A stretch of 64,000 bases of DNA from an uncultured Bradyrhizobium sp. (GCF_947648125.1 NZ_CANSMR010000008.1:236509-300508); one strand, 5' to 3'; shown: positions 39,399 through 49,132, numbered from the stretch's first letter. Made by a program: numbers and translations. The notes: generated by a model from the sequence alone, not told the origin.

Positions 39399-40901
39399 TT
39401 AGGCCGCCTTGAGCAGCCGATCCTTGCTGACTGCTTCGCCCGCGAATTCGCGCACCACTGCACCGCGCTTCAGCACCAGGATCCGGTCGGCCAGCGACAG
39501 CACGGTTTCCGGCTCGGTCGACAGCACGATGATCGCCAGTCCCTTGGCGCGGAGGTCGCGCACGATGTTGATCACGTCGTTCTTGGCGCCGACATCCATG
39601 CCGCGGGTCGGCTCGCACAGCACCAGCAGGCGCGGCGGAAAGGTGAGCCATTTCGCCAGCGCCACCTTCTGCTGGTTGCCGCCCGAGAGCATGCCGAGAT
39701 CGAGGCCGACCACCGGCGGCCTGATCTGCAGCTGCTCGACCTGGCGCTGGGCGATGGCGCGCTCGCGCACCGGCTTGAGCAGCAGCGCTGAGATCCGCTC
39801 GAGGATGCTGATCGAGATGTTCTTGTAGACTGGCTCCTGGTGGAACAGCATGGCGCGACGGCTCTCCGGCACCAGCGCGACGCCGGCCCGCCGCGCCGCA
39901 GCGGTGCTGCGGAAGGTTTTCGCGGAGCCGTCGACGACAAGCGTTCCGCCGTCGGGCCTGAGCTTGCCGAACAGGATCCGCGACAACTCCAATTGGCCAC
40001 ATCCCATGAAACCGTAGATGCCGAGCACCTCACCGGCGCGGGCCTCGAACGAGACGTCCTGCAGGCTGCGGCGGAGCGAGAGCTGATCGACCTTCAGGAC
40101 CGTCGAACCGCCACCTGGTTGCGGGAGCATGAGGTCATCGGTGTAGCTGTGCTCCAGCGCCTCGCCGCCGCGGCCGATCATGGCCTCGATCAGCGCGCCC
40201 TTGGTGGTATCCGCGGACGCGGTCTCGGCGATCTTCCGTCCGTTGCGGAACACGGTGACCACGTCGGACACCCGCAGGATGTCCTCGATGAAATGCGAGA
40301 TGAAGACGATGCTGGTGCCGTCGTCACGGAGCTTGTGCAGCGTCGTGAACAGGCGTTCGACCTCGGGCGGGGAGAGGGCGGAGGTCGGCTCGTCGAGGAT
40401 GATGATGCGCGCTCCGGAGAACAGCACGCGGGCGATCTCGATCAGTTGCTGCAGGCCGATCGGCAGGTCGCCGAGCCGCGTCATCGGATCGACGTCGATG
40501 CCGAACCGGGACAGCTGCTCGCCAGCCTCGCGCGCCATCCGCCGCCATTCCACGAAGCCGAGGCGGTTGGTCGGCTGGTTGCCGAGGAAGACATTCTCGG
40601 CGACGGTAAGATCAGGCGCGACACTGAGCTCCTGATGCACCATGCCGATGCCGGCGGCATGCGCGTCGCGGGTGGAGCGGAATCGGGTCTCCTTGCCGTC
40701 GAGCACGAAGCGGCCGGAGAACTCTGGATGCACGCCGGCGATGATCTTCATCAGCGTGCTTTTTCCGGCGCCGTTCTCGCCGACGAGACCATGGATCTCG
40801 CCGGCGTGCAGCGCGAAGTCGACCCCACGAAGGGCTTCGACACCGCCGAAGGCCTTCGTGATCTGGTTCAACTCGAGGATCGGGGAGCGTCCCTGCGACA
40901 T
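39399..40901 (-). CDS. Sugar ABC transporter ATP-binding protein (RbsA type)
   Basis: 500 residues with two ATPase domains in tandem. First domain: Walker A GENGAGKST, Walker B IIILDEPTSAL, signature region degenerate (LPIGLQQ). Second domain: degenerate Walker A (FMGCGQLELSR) but intact signature LSGGNQQKVALAKW and Walker B LVLCEPTRGMDVG. This asymmetry is normal in the carbohydrate uptake (CUT2) class. Middle gene of the operon. Confidence 0.92.
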   Translation of the reverse strand: MSQGRSPILELNQITKAFGGVEALRGVDFALHAGEIHGLVGENGAGKSTLMKIIAGVHPEFSGRFVLDGKETRFRSTRDAHAAGIGMVHQELSVAPDLTVAENVFLGNQPTNRLGFVEWRRMAREAGEQLSRFGIDVDPMTRLGDLPIGLQQLIEIARVLFSGARIIILDEPTSALSPPEVERLFTTLHKLRDDGTSIVFISHFIEDILRVSDVVTVFRNGRKIAETASADTTKGALIEAMIGRGGEALEHSYTDDLMLPQPGGGSTVLKVDQLSLRRSLQDVSFEARAGEVLGIYGFMGCGQLELSRILFGKLRPDGGTLVVDGSAKTFRSTAAARRAGVALVPESRRAMLFHQEPVYKNISISILERISALLLKPVRERAIAQRQVEQLQIRPPVVGLDLGMLSGGNQQKVALAKWLTFPPRLLVLCEPTRGMDVGAKNDVINIVRDLRAKGLAIIVLSTEPETVLSLADRILVLKRGAVVREFAGEAVSKDRLLKAA

Positions 40902-40910
40902 GAGGACCGC

Positions 40911-41945
40911 TCAGATCAGGAAGTGATCCTCCATCCATTGCATGCCGGCGGCGTTGGCCTTGGTCACGACGGGACCATCGGTCACGACGTTCTTCGGAAT
41001 GCCCTGGCCGCTCTTCTCGCCGCCGACCACGGCGGCAACGCCCGCGACGATCGCGCCGCCATGGATGCGGCAGGACGGATTGCGAACGGTTGCGAACATG
41101 CGGCCTTCGCTGACCGCCTGGATCGCCGGCGGCATGGCGTCGACGCCGCCGATCAGGATGTTGGTGCGGTTGTGCGCCTTCATGATGTTGGCGGCGGCGA
41201 GCGCCATGTCGTCATTGTGGAAGAACGCCGCGTCGATCTGCGGATATTTCGTCAGATAGGTTTCCCAGAGCCGGGCGGTCTTGGAGACGTCCCAGTCGGC
41301 GGGCTGGGTATCCAGCACTTCGATGTTCGGGAACTGTTTGACGACGGAGTTGAAGCCCTTGGCGCGGCCCTGCGCGCCGGTGTGGCCGAGCGCGCCCTGG
41401 GTCATGATGACCTTGCCCTTGCCGCCGATTGCGTTGCACAGCGCCTGCGTCACCGATGCGCCCATGAACTCGTTGTCGGGCGCCAAGAACGAATGGACGT
41501 TGATCTGATCGAGCGGCGCGATCAGCGTGTCCATGTCGATCACGGGGGTGCCGGCGTCGATCATCTTCTGCACCGGCTGGGTCAGCGTGCCGATGCCGAA
41601 CGCCTGGATCGCGACGAAGTCCCATTTCTGCGAGGCCATGTTGTCGATCGCGGCGCGCTGCTTGACGGCGTCGAGCTGGCCGTCGAACCAGGTCACCTCG
41701 ACGTTGAACAGCCTACCCCAGAACTCGGCGGCCTGCTTGCCCTGTGCGCACCACGTCGCCTGCAGTCCGGCGTTGGAGAACGCGGCCTTCAGTGGCTTTT
41801 CCGAACGTCCCGTTTCGGCTGCGAGCGCAGACGTCACGCCCATTCCGCCGAACAGGCCGGCCGCAGCTCCGCCTGCCGCCGCCAATTGCAGAAGGCCGCG
41901 CCGCGTCGTCGACGCCTTGTCCATCCCCTTGTCCGTGTCTGGCAT
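40911..41945 (-). CDS. Sugar ABC transporter substrate-binding protein (RbsB type)
   Basis: 344 residues with a Tat-type signal (STTRRGLLQLAAAGGAAAG). The mature domain is a periplasmic binding protein of the ribose class: FSNAGLQATWCAQGKQAAEF at the start of lobe 1, AIDNMASQKWDFVAIQAFG, and FFHNDDMALAAANIMKA in lobe 2. First gene of the importer operon, with GAGGGAG upstream of the ATG at 41945. Longer frames run to 42113, but they precede the signal peptide. The ligand is unknown. Confidence 0.92.
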   Translation of the reverse strand: MPDTDKGMDKASTTRRGLLQLAAAGGAAAGLFGGMGVTSALAAETGRSEKPLKAAFSNAGLQATWCAQGKQAAEFWGRLFNVEVTWFDGQLDAVKQRAAIDNMASQKWDFVAIQAFGIGTLTQPVQKMIDAGTPVIDMDTLIAPLDQINVHSFLAPDNEFMGASVTQALCNAIGGKGKVIMTQGALGHTGAQGRAKGFNSVVKQFPNIEVLDTQPADWDVSKTARLWETYLTKYPQIDAAFFHNDDMALAAANIMKAHNRTNILIGGVDAMPPAIQAVSEGRMFATVRNPSCRIHGGAIVAGVAAVVGGEKSGQGIPKNVVTDGPVVTKANAAGMQWMEDHFLI

Positions 41946-42033
41946 TGTTTGCTCCCTCTTCGTTTTTCTGACCGTCGGCGTCAGTTGCACGCGCCGCGGA
42001 TAAAGGGAGTGTGTCACAATCGGAACGGTGGCG

Positions 42034-42459
42034 CTACGCCCTCGCGTCCACGAGATGTTTCTGTTGCAGCACGATGGCCTCGATGTCGCGAAGCAGCTTG
42101 TGCCACGCAGCATCGATTTCGTCAGACCATTGCCCGCCGAGAATGTCGCGCAGGCAGTCCGCGATCACGGCGAAGAATGCGACGAACAATTCGCGCGGCG
42201 TCCCGTAGGCATCATGCGAGAACACTTCCGATTCGATCAGGCGAAAATGTCCGCGGCGCTCGCCCGCGAAATCGAGGATGGCTTCGATCGTCAACGCCAG
42301 CATCGAGCCTTTCACCGGCTCGCTGCCTTCGGTGCGAAACATCGCCTGCGCCTCGGGATGTTCGCGAAACAAGCGCTGGTACACGTGCGGCGTCAGATCA
42401 TCGCAAGCCGCTGCGGCGAGTTCAAAACTGCGTTCGATTGGATTCGATGATGGAGTCAT
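42034..42459 (-). CDS. Single-domain globin-like protein
   Basis: 141 residues. The N-terminal part (IERSFELAAAACDDLTPHVY, then RLFREHPEAQAMF) matches the A-to-C helix region of bacterial globins. VKGSMLALTIEAILDF and RLIESEVFSHDAYG follow, with H82 the likely proximal heme ligand. The protein would bind heme and O2 or NO in the cytoplasm. A strong hairpin followed by a T-run lies just 20-50 bases upstream of its start on the same strand, which may regulate it. There is no clear ribosome site. Confidence 0.7.
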   Translation of the reverse strand: MTPSSNPIERSFELAAAACDDLTPHVYQRLFREHPEAQAMFRTEGSEPVKGSMLALTIEAILDFAGERRGHFRLIESEVFSHDAYGTPRELFVAFFAVIADCLRDILGGQWSDEIDAAWHKLLRDIEAIVLQQKHLVDARA

Positions 42460-42480
42460 AGCGCTTTGCGATCATCACAT

Positions 42481-42510
42481 AAAAAAAGAGCAGGGCTCCA
42501 AGCCCTGCTC
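42481..42510 (-). terminator. Strong terminator-type hairpin just upstream of the globin gene
   Basis: On the minus strand GAGCAGGGCT-TGG-AGCCCTGCTC (a perfect 10-bp stem) is followed by seven T (42487-42481). This is a textbook rho-independent terminator for minus-strand RNA, placed only 22 bases before the globin ATG at 42459. It either ends a small transcript arising upstream or attenuates the globin gene. Confidence 0.85.
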
Positions 42511-42660
42511 CAAAAATTGTGTCGACCCTATTTGCCCCAAAAATTCGATTTGATCTTGATTCATGGGGTGACGCTGCTTGTGCGCGTCGGGCTCCTCCCG
42601 AGACTTGGACCACCAGGACACACCTCGCGGCTGGCCTGAGCCCGAATTGGTAGACTATCT
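42511..42660 (-). ncRNA. Candidate small RNA or globin leader
   Basis: No protein gene occupies this stretch, yet a strong terminator ends it at 42481. The region, read on the minus strand, has short paired segments (for example CGGGAGGAGCCCG) and a GGAGGAG motif. That makes a short non-coding RNA or a regulatory leader plausible. The 5' end is a guess, and I do not recognise a known riboswitch or sRNA family. From 42661 to 42905, on the plus side, I see only an imperfect GTGACA...TGTCAC pairing. Confidence 0.35.
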
Positions 42661-42905
42661 TTCCAGCCTTGTCATCATTTTCGGCAACGATTGTTCAAAT
42701 TTCGAGCAATTTGCGAAATGATTGGGATGGTGCCACTGCCGGTTGCGAAAGTGAGCTGAAAACACGTGACAGAGTAAGGGGATACAAAGGCCGGTGGAGG
42801 GCCCGCGATGCAAGTGTCACACCCGGCAATTTCCGTCAGCCGGAAGAAACGCGCGGTGTCGATGATCTCGACTTCCGACGCCTGTGGTGGTTAGTTCCGT
42901 TCCGG

Positions 42906-43289
42906 ATGGGTTTTGCAATGCGCCGGCGGCTGAAGATTTTTCTGCCCATAGTCCTGGTTGCCCTGCTGGTGCAGATTTTCGCACCGATCGGGGCCTGCTG
43001 GGCGGCAAGCCTTGCCGCGTCTGATCCGCTCGCGGCCGCCACCATCTGCCACGGCGATGCCGGCTCCGGAGCCGGGCAGGGTGACCAGACCGGTCATGAT
43101 GCCCATGACGGCTGTTGCTCCGCATGCAGCGTGCTGCAGACCGGAGCGCCGGTTGATAACCCGGAGAGCACGGCTCACGCCATTGAGCGGCCTGCAACGC
43201 GCATCGCTTGGCTTGATTTCACCAGCGAATTCGATAGCTCGCAGGCGCGCCTCTCCGCGCAAGCCCGCGCGCCGCCGCTTTTTTCCTGA
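42906..43289 (+). CDS. DUF2946 family protein
   Basis: About 127 residues. One N-terminal hydrophobic segment (IFLPIVLVALLVQIFAPIGA), a His/Asp-rich part (GDQTGHDAHDGCC) and a CCSAC cluster, a pattern common in DUF2946. Such genes are often found before copper-related TonB receptors and chaperones, as here. A role in copper binding at the membrane is likely but not proven. ATG at 42906 is used; the ATG at 42918 (MRRRLKIF) would also fit. Confidence 0.75.
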   Translation: MGFAMRRRLKIFLPIVLVALLVQIFAPIGACWAASLAASDPLAAATICHGDAGSGAGQGDQTGHDAHDGCCSACSVLQTGAPVDNPESTAHAIERPATRIAWLDFTSEFDSSQARLSAQARAPPLFS

Positions 43290-43373
43290 CGACGTTCTCG
43301 CTGCCGGTGCGCCTCGCGCGCCGGCGAGTGCCTTAGAGCAAGCCGGCCGAAGAGCCGGTGTCAGGATTCATCC

Positions 43374-43571
43374 ATGTTTAGGCTTCATCTGCGGGCCGGG
43401 GCCAGCGCACTCACGCTGGGCTTTGCGCTTTCCACGCCTACAAGTTGGGCAGAGGGCCAGACGACGCTGCCGTCCGTCTCCGTCGATGCGCCGCAGGCCG
43501 CGCGCGCGAAACCGGCAAGGTCCAAGCCGAAGACACAACGATCGAGGGATCGGCCGAAATCGCCGATCTGA
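43374..43571 (+). pseudogene. N-terminal stump of a TonB-dependent receptor
   Basis: 65 residues: a signal peptide (FRLHLRAGASALTLGFALST) and the start of a mature domain, LPSVSVDAPQAARAKPARSK. This is the usual beginning of Bradyrhizobium TonB-dependent receptors. A stop follows at 43571, and the next gene, a PCuAC chaperone, starts 72 bases later. The plug and 22-strand barrel (normally 600 residues or more) are absent. In this copper cluster type a full receptor normally occupies this place, so an internal deletion is the simplest reading. Confidence 0.6.
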
Positions 43572-43643
43572 ACAAATGGTCTGACGCCCAGGCCGCAACA
43601 ATCCGATAACAACGCAACTTCAACCTGAAAGGAAATTCGTCCA

Positions 43644-44171
43644 ATGAAGATGCTCTCTCGCATCCTCGCTCTCGCAGCGCTGACTGCCGCACTCGCGTCT
43701 GCTTCCGCACGCGCCGAGGACGTCAAGGCCGGCGACCTCGTGATCACGCAGGCGTGGACACGCGCCACGCCGAACGGTGCCAAGATCGGCGGCGGCTATT
43801 TGACGATCGAGAACAAGGGGACGACGCCCGACCGGCTCGTTTCAGGCTCGGGTGACGTCGCCGGCAAGATCGAAGTGCACGAGATGTCGATGGACAACGG
43901 CGTCATGAAGATGCGTGCGCTCGACAAGGGACTGACCATCGAGCCGGGCAAGACCGTGAAGCTTGCGCCGGGCGGCTATCATTTGATGATGTTCGATCTG
44001 AAGAACCCGCTGAAGCAGGGCGACAAGGTGCCGGTCACGCTGGAATTCGAGAAGGCCGGCAAGGTCTCGGTCTCGCTGGACGTGCAGGCCGTCGGCGCGC
44101 AGGCGCCGGGTGGTAGCGATCATTCCGGCCATGGCGACCATTCCGGTCACATGGATATGAAGAAGATGTGA
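43644..44171 (+). CDS. Periplasmic copper chaperone PCuAC
   Basis: 175 residues. Signal peptide to about residue 24 (ASARAEDV). The copper site H(M)x10Mx21HxM is visible: H79 and M81 in VHEMSMDNG, M90, then H113 and M115 in YHLMMFD. An extra tail, GGSDHSGHGDHSGHMDMKKM, is rich in His and Met and could bind further Cu(I)/Cu(II). PCuAC delivers copper to cytochrome oxidase. The ribosome site GAAAGGA is upstream. It is followed immediately by the YcnI-like gene. Confidence 0.9.
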   Translation: MKMLSRILALAALTAALASASARAEDVKAGDLVITQAWTRATPNGAKIGGGYLTIENKGTTPDRLVSGSGDVAGKIEVHEMSMDNGVMKMRALDKGLTIEPGKTVKLAPGGYHLMMFDLKNPLKQGDKVPVTLEFEKAGKVSVSLDVQAVGAQAPGGSDHSGHGDHSGHMDMKKM

Positions 44172-44178
44172 GGGAGCC

Positions 44179-44706
44179 ATGCGGTCACACACGCTGCTCA
44201 TTGCCACGGCGGCGCTGCTCGCAGCGTCGCCGGCAGTCGCCCATATCACGCTTGAGGGAAAGCAGGCGCCGGTCGGTTCGTACTACAAGGCTGTCTTCGC
44301 CGTGCCGCATGGCTGCGCCGGATCGGCGACGATCAAGATCCGCGTGCAGATTCCGGAAGGCGCGATCGGGGTGAAGCCGATGTCGAAGCCCGGCTGGACC
44401 CTCGATACGGTCACCGGCAAATACGCCGCCCAGTACGACTATCACGGTGCCAAGCTCTCCGAGGGCGTGAAGGAGGTCGCCTGGAGCGGTGGCAAGCTCT
44501 CCGACCAGAACTACGACGAGTTCGTGATGCAGACGTTTCTCACCGACACGCTGAAGCCGAACACCACGTTGTATTTTCCCGTCGTGCAGGAATGCGAACA
44601 GGGCGTCAGCCGCTGGATCGATATCCCGGCCGAGGGGCAGGGCGGCGGGCACGACCATGGCAGCAAGACGCCGGCGCCGGGCGTCAAGCTGCTGCCGAAG
44701 TCGTAA
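44179..44706 (+). CDS. YcnI-type copper-binding protein (DUF1775)
   Basis: 175 residues. Cleavage of the signal peptide at ASPAVA-H exposes His as the new N-terminus (HITLEGKQAP), the copper ligand in YcnI proteins. The core has KAVFAVPHGCAGSATIKIRV, then GVKPMSKPGWTLDT, then FVMQTFLTDTLKPNTTLYFP and VQECEQGVSRWIDIP. The last 25 residues hold a short His-rich tail (GGGHDHGSK). It is placed between the PCuAC and CopCD genes. Confidence 0.9.
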   Translation: MRSHTLLIATAALLAASPAVAHITLEGKQAPVGSYYKAVFAVPHGCAGSATIKIRVQIPEGAIGVKPMSKPGWTLDTVTGKYAAQYDYHGAKLSEGVKEVAWSGGKLSDQNYDEFVMQTFLTDTLKPNTTLYFPVVQECEQGVSRWIDIPAEGQGGGHDHGSKTPAPGVKLLPKS

Positions 44707-44709
44707 GCC

Positions 44710-46287
44710 GTGCGGCTGGTCGCAGGTCATGTTGTAGCGAGTCTAGCTGCGCTGCTGTTGGCGCTGTGTCTTGCGACCTCGGCCCATGCGCATGCCGTCC
44801 TGATTGCCGCTGAGCCTGCGGACGGCAGCGTGGTGACGGAGGCACCGAAGACGGTGGTGCTCCGCTTCAACGAAGCGGTGGCGCCGACCGCGGTGAGCCT
44901 GCTCGACGCTACGGGCAAGCCGCGCGACGTCACGATCCGCGCTGTCGATCAATCTGTCATGGTGACCCTGCCGGCCGACTTGCCTCAGGGCACACAGGTG
45001 GTCAGCTACCGCGTGGTGTCGCAGGACGGCCATCCGGTCGCGGGCTCGCTCCTGTTCTCGATCGGCGTCGTCACCGGCTCGGCGGCGCCGGCTGGCGACG
45101 GCCTGCTCCATGCGCTGATCTGGCTGGCACGGCTCGGCCTCTATCTCGGGCTGTTTGCCGGCGTCGGTGGCGTGTTCTTTGCCACCTGGATCGGGCAGGG
45201 AGCAGCGGGTGGACGGCTGATCATGTGGTCGCTTGCGATCGGCCTCATCGGTGCGATCGCCTCGCTTGGCTTGCAGGGCATTGACCTGCTGAACCTGCCG
45301 ATCACGGGCGTCCTGACATGGGCGGCGTGGGCCAGCGCTGCCGGCACCAGCCTGCTTCCTGCGCTGCTGCTCGCGATTGTCGCGATGCTGATCGCGGCGC
45401 TCGCCTGGCGCAGTCCGTCGTTCAGCGCGGCCTGGATCAGCACCGCGGTCGCAATGATCTGTGTCGGGCTGTCGCTTGCGGTCAGCGGCCATGCCGCCAC
45501 CGCCTCTCCACAGTGGTTGACGCGGACCGCGCTGTTCATTCACGGCGTTGGCCTGGCGTTTTGGATAGGTGCGCTCGGGCCGCTGGCCATGCTGGCCTGG
45601 CAGCGCAAGGACTCGCTGTTGCGGGTGCTCGGGCGCTTCTCGACGCTCGCCGTGCCTGTCGTCGCGTCGATCGCTCTGTCGGGCCTCGCGCTTGCCGTCG
45701 TTCAGCTCGAAAGCTTTGGCGCATTGATCGACACCGGATACGGCAACATCCTCCTCGCGAAGCTTGTGCTGGTGTCGCTGTTGCTCACGCTCGCCGCGCT
45801 GAACCGGTTGGTGTTCACGCCGACCATCGCGCGCGAATTTCACCGCACGCGGCCGCTGCAGCGCTCGATCGCGCTCGAATTCGTGCTGATGATCGCGATC
45901 CTCTGTCTCGTCGCGCTGTGGCGCTTCACGCCGCCGCCCCGCGTGCTGGCGATGTCCGACGACGTTCCGCTCGCGGTTCACATCCACACCGATGCCGCGA
46001 TGTTCCAGGTGCTGATCGCACCGGGCAGGGTTGGGCAGAATGATTTCGTGCTGCAGCTGATGAACGGGGATGCGAGCCCCTTCGCGGCCAAGGAGGCGAC
46101 GCTGACGCTTAGCCTGCCGGATCGCGGTATCGAGCCGCTGGAACGCAGCGCCGCGCTGGGCCCCGACGGCTACTGGCACGTGAAGAAGGTACCGTTACCT
46201 GTCCCGGGCCGCTGGCACATGCAGATTGATGCCCTGGTGACCGATTTCAAGAAAGTGACGCTGGAAGACGATTTCGAGGTCAGGTAA
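44710..46287 (+). CDS. CopC-CopD fusion protein with C-terminal YtkA-like domain
   Basis: 525 residues, GTG start. An N-terminal CopC domain follows the signal peptide: the mature start HAVLIAAEPADGSVV has the N-terminal His of the Cu(II) site, and later SQDGHPVAGSLLFSIG is the CopC end motif. Then come about eight membrane spans of CopD, with His-containing loops (SGHAATASPQWLTRTALFIH). A periplasmic domain at the end (PLAVHIHTDAAMFQVLI onward) resembles YtkA. The protein would take up copper across the inner membrane. It is the last gene of the copper cluster. Confidence 0.88.
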   Translation: MRLVAGHVVASLAALLLALCLATSAHAHAVLIAAEPADGSVVTEAPKTVVLRFNEAVAPTAVSLLDATGKPRDVTIRAVDQSVMVTLPADLPQGTQVVSYRVVSQDGHPVAGSLLFSIGVVTGSAAPAGDGLLHALIWLARLGLYLGLFAGVGGVFFATWIGQGAAGGRLIMWSLAIGLIGAIASLGLQGIDLLNLPITGVLTWAAWASAAGTSLLPALLLAIVAMLIAALAWRSPSFSAAWISTAVAMICVGLSLAVSGHAATASPQWLTRTALFIHGVGLAFWIGALGPLAMLAWQRKDSLLRVLGRFSTLAVPVVASIALSGLALAVVQLESFGALIDTGYGNILLAKLVLVSLLLTLAALNRLVFTPTIAREFHRTRPLQRSIALEFVLMIAILCLVALWRFTPPPRVLAMSDDVPLAVHIHTDAAMFQVLIAPGRVGQNDFVLQLMNGDASPFAAKEATLTLSLPDRGIEPLERSAALGPDGYWHVKKVPLPVPGRWHMQIDALVTDFKKVTLEDDFEVR

Positions 46288-46451
46288 ACGCACGATCGGC
46301 GCGCCGGGCACGCCGGCGGGACGCATTTCGCTCAAATGGCGGAAAATAGCCTGATTTGAAGGGTTTTTGTCATTTGGCGGCCTTGTGTTTTCACAGCCGA
46401 TCCGGTTTCACTGCTGCTCTTCCCACGCTTTCCTGATTCCCGAGTAACGCC

Positions 46452-47771
46452 ATGCGATTGTCGCGGTTTTTCCTGCCCATCCTGAAAGAAAACCCGAAAG
46501 AGGCGGAGATCGTCTCGCATCGGTTGATGCTGCGCGCGGGCATGATGCGGCAGGAGGCGGCCGGCATCTATGCCTGGCTCCCACTCGGCTTCCGGGTGCT
46601 GAAGAAGATCGAGCAGATCGTCCGCGAGGAGCAGGACCGCGCCGGTGCGCTCGAGCTTTTGATGCCGACGCTGCAGCTTGCCGATCTCTGGCGTGAAAGC
46701 GGCCGCTACGACGCCTATGGCCCGGAGATGCTGCGCATCCTCGATCGTCACAAGCGCGAGCTGTTGTACGGACCGACCAACGAGGAAATGATCACCGAGA
46801 TCTTCCGCTCCTACATCAAGTCCTACAAGAACCTGCCGCTCAACCTCTACCACATCCAGTGGAAGTTCCGCGACGAGCAGCGTCCGCGCTTCGGCGTGAT
46901 GCGCGGCCGCGAATTCCTGATGAAGGACGCCTATTCGTTCGACCTCGACGAGGCCGGTGCGCGGCGCTCTTACAACAAGATGTTCGTGGCCTATCTGCGC
47001 ACCTTCGCGCGGATGGGCCTGAAGGCAATCCCGATGCGGGCCGAGACCGGTCCGATCGGCGGCGATCTCAGCCACGAATTCATCGTGCTCGCGGAGACCG
47101 GCGAGTCCGGCGTGTTCATCAATCGCGATGTGCTCGACTTGCCGGTACCGGGCGAGGACGTCGATTATGATGGCGATCTGACACCGATCATCAAGCAGTG
47201 GACCTCGGTCTATGCGGCGACCGAGGACGTCCACGAGGCTGCGCGCTTCGAGCAGGAAGTGCCCGAAGCAAAGCGGCTCAACACCCGCGGCATCGAGGTC
47301 GGCCAGATCTTCTATTTCGGCACCAAATATTCCGACACCATGAAGGCAATGGTGGCGGGTCCTGATGGCGTCGACGTGCCGATCCATGGCGGCTCCTACG
47401 GTGTCGGCGTGTCGCGTCTGGTCGGCGCGATTATCGAGGCCTGTCATGATGACGCCGGCATCAAATGGCCCGAGGCGGTCGCGCCGTTCCGCGCCGCGAT
47501 CCTCAACCTCAAGCAGGGCGATGCCGCGGTCGACGGCGCCTGCGAGCAGCTCTATCGCGAGCTCTCGGCGAAGGGCGTCGACGTGCTCTACGACGACACC
47601 GATCAGCGCGCCGGCGCCAAGTTCGCCGCGGCCGATCTGATCGGTATCCCCTGGCAGATTCTCGTCGGACCCAAGGGGCTCGCGGAAGGCAAGGTCGAGG
47701 TGAAGCGCCGCAGCGACGGTTCACGCGACAACATGAGCCCCGCGGACGTGGTCGCGAAGCTCGCGGGTTAA
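46452..47771 (+). CDS. proS: Prolyl-tRNA synthetase
   Basis: Charges tRNA-Pro. 439 residues, the short alphaproteobacterial type that lacks the editing insertion of the E. coli enzyme. Class II motif 2 is [20 protein letters not shown], and motif 3 is [14 protein letters not shown]. The C-terminal anticodon-binding domain follows ([17 protein letters not shown]). ATG at 46452 is conserved ([10 protein letters not shown]). It lies upstream of the lol genes, as in related genomes. Confidence 0.95.
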   Translation: MRLSRFFLPILKENPKEAEIVSHRLMLRAGMMRQEAAGIYAWLPLGFRVLKKIEQIVREEQDRAGALELLMPTLQLADLWRESGRYDAYGPEMLRILDRHKRELLYGPTNEEMITEIFRSYIKSYKNLPLNLYHIQWKFRDEQRPRFGVMRGREFLMKDAYSFDLDEAGARRSYNKMFVAYLRTFARMGLKAIPMRAETGPIGGDLSHEFIVLAETGESGVFINRDVLDLPVPGEDVDYDGDLTPIIKQWTSVYAATEDVHEAARFEQEVPEAKRLNTRGIEVGQIFYFGTKYSDTMKAMVAGPDGVDVPIHGGSYGVGVSRLVGAIIEACHDDAGIKWPEAVAPFRAAILNLKQGDAAVDGACEQLYRELSAKGVDVLYDDTDQRAGAKFAAADLIGIPWQILVGPKGLAEGKVEVKRRSDGSRDNMSPADVVAKLAG

Positions 47772-47843
47772 AGTTTATTCACGCCGGCTCTATCGGCGGG
47801 GTAATCCGGCCACATTTGACCCGAATCATGGGATTATCGAGAG

Positions 47844-49124
47844 ATGGATGAGACCATGAACGAGCCAGTCCGTACCCCGCCTTTTGCGCCATTCGAATGG
47901 CTGCTGTCCGGACGCTATCTGCGCGCGCGTCGCAAGGAAGGGTTTATCTCGGTCATCGCCGGCTTTTCGTTCCTTGGCATCATGCTCGGCGTTGCGACGC
48001 TGATCGTGGTGATGGCCGTCATGAACGGCTTCCGCAAGGAGCTGCTCGACAAGATCCTCGGCCTCAACGGCCACCTTCTGGTGCAGCCGCTGGAATCGCC
48101 GCTGACCGACTGGAAGGACGTCGCCGACCGGATCAGCCAGGTGCAAGGCATCCGCCTCGCCGCGCCCGTCGTGGACGGACAGGGGCTTGGCTCATCGCCG
48201 TTCAACGCGGCCGGCGTCTTCATCCGCGGTATTCGCGCCGACGATCTCAACAACCTCACCTCGATCGCCAAGAACATCAAGCAGGGCACGCTCGAGGGTT
48301 TTGACGAGGGGCAGGGGGTTGCGATCGGCCGCCGGCTTGCCGATCAGCTCTCGCTGCATGCCGGCGATATGATCACGCTGGTTTCGCCGAAGGGCGCGGT
48401 GACGCCGATGGGCACCACGCCGCGCATCAAGCCCTACAAGATCACGGCGGTGTTCGAGATCGGCATGTCGGAATACGATTCGACTTTCGTGTTCATGCCG
48501 CTCGCCGAGGCGCAGGCCTATTTCAACCGCAACAACGACGTGTCCTCGATCGAGGTGTTCACCACCAATCCGGACAAGATCGACACCTACCGCAAGCTGG
48601 TGACGGAGGCGGCTGGGCGGCCGGTCTTCCTTGTCGACTGGCGGCAGCGCAATTCGACGTTCTTCAACGCGCTGCAGGTCGAACGCAACGTGATGTTCCT
48701 GATCCTGACCATGATCGTGCTGGTCGCGGCGCTCAACATCGTCTCCGGGCTGATCATGCTCGTGAAGGACAAGGGCCAGGACATTGCGATCCTGCGTACC
48801 ATGGGCGCCTCGCAGGGATCGATCATGCGGATATTCCTGATCACCGGCGCCTCGATCGGCGTGGTCGGAACGCTGACCGGCTTTGCGGTCGGCATGCTGA
48901 TCTGCCTGAACATCGAATCGATCAGGCAGTTCCTGTCATGGCTCACCAACACCGAGCTGTTCTCGCCGGAGCTGTATTTCCTTTCCAAGCTGCCGGCTGA
49001 GGTCGATTTCGGTGAGACGCTCGCCGTCGTGATCATGGCGCTGACGCTGTCCTTCCTTGCGACGCTCTACCCGTCGTGGCGCGCCGCGCGCCTCGATCCG
49101 GTCGAAGCGCTCCGGTACGAATAG
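47844..49124 (+). CDS. lolC: Lipoprotein-releasing ABC transporter permease
   Basis: 426 residues; four spans (N-terminal one at about residues 35-57, three near the C-terminus) and a large periplasmic domain, as in LolC and LolE. Only one permease gene is present with lolD, so it probably works as a homodimer (LolF-like), usual in alphaproteobacteria. [20 protein letters not shown] and [15 protein letters not shown] are typical. It extracts lipoproteins from the inner membrane for transfer to LolA. The symbol lolE would be equally acceptable. Confidence 0.9.
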   Translation: MDETMNEPVRTPPFAPFEWLLSGRYLRARRKEGFISVIAGFSFLGIMLGVATLIVVMAVMNGFRKELLDKILGLNGHLLVQPLESPLTDWKDVADRISQVQGIRLAAPVVDGQGLGSSPFNAAGVFIRGIRADDLNNLTSIAKNIKQGTLEGFDEGQGVAIGRRLADQLSLHAGDMITLVSPKGAVTPMGTTPRIKPYKITAVFEIGMSEYDSTFVFMPLAEAQAYFNRNNDVSSIEVFTTNPDKIDTYRKLVTEAAGRPVFLVDWRQRNSTFFNALQVERNVMFLILTMIVLVAALNIVSGLIMLVKDKGQDIAILRTMGASQGSIMRIFLITGASIGVVGTLTGFAVGMLICLNIESIRQFLSWLTNTELFSPELYFLSKLPAEVDFGETLAVVIMALTLSFLATLYPSWRAARLDPVEALRYE

Positions 49125-49132
49125 GAGCGCAC

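Noticed and set aside
39840-42461. 873-codon open frame on the plus strand
   Set aside because: It lies opposite the ABC ATPase, binding protein and globin genes, all with clear motifs. It is a high-GC antisense shadow.
42422-42613. 63-codon frame overlapping the terminator
   Set aside because: It spans the hairpin and the T-run and overlaps the globin start; it has no family features.
42669-42905. Possible cobalamin riboswitch upstream of DUF2946
   Set aside because: A receptor gene context and a GCCACTG-like string raised this, but I could not find the conserved B12-box pattern or the CCGCAACTG core. The paired GTGACA and TGTCAC are too far apart to be convincing.
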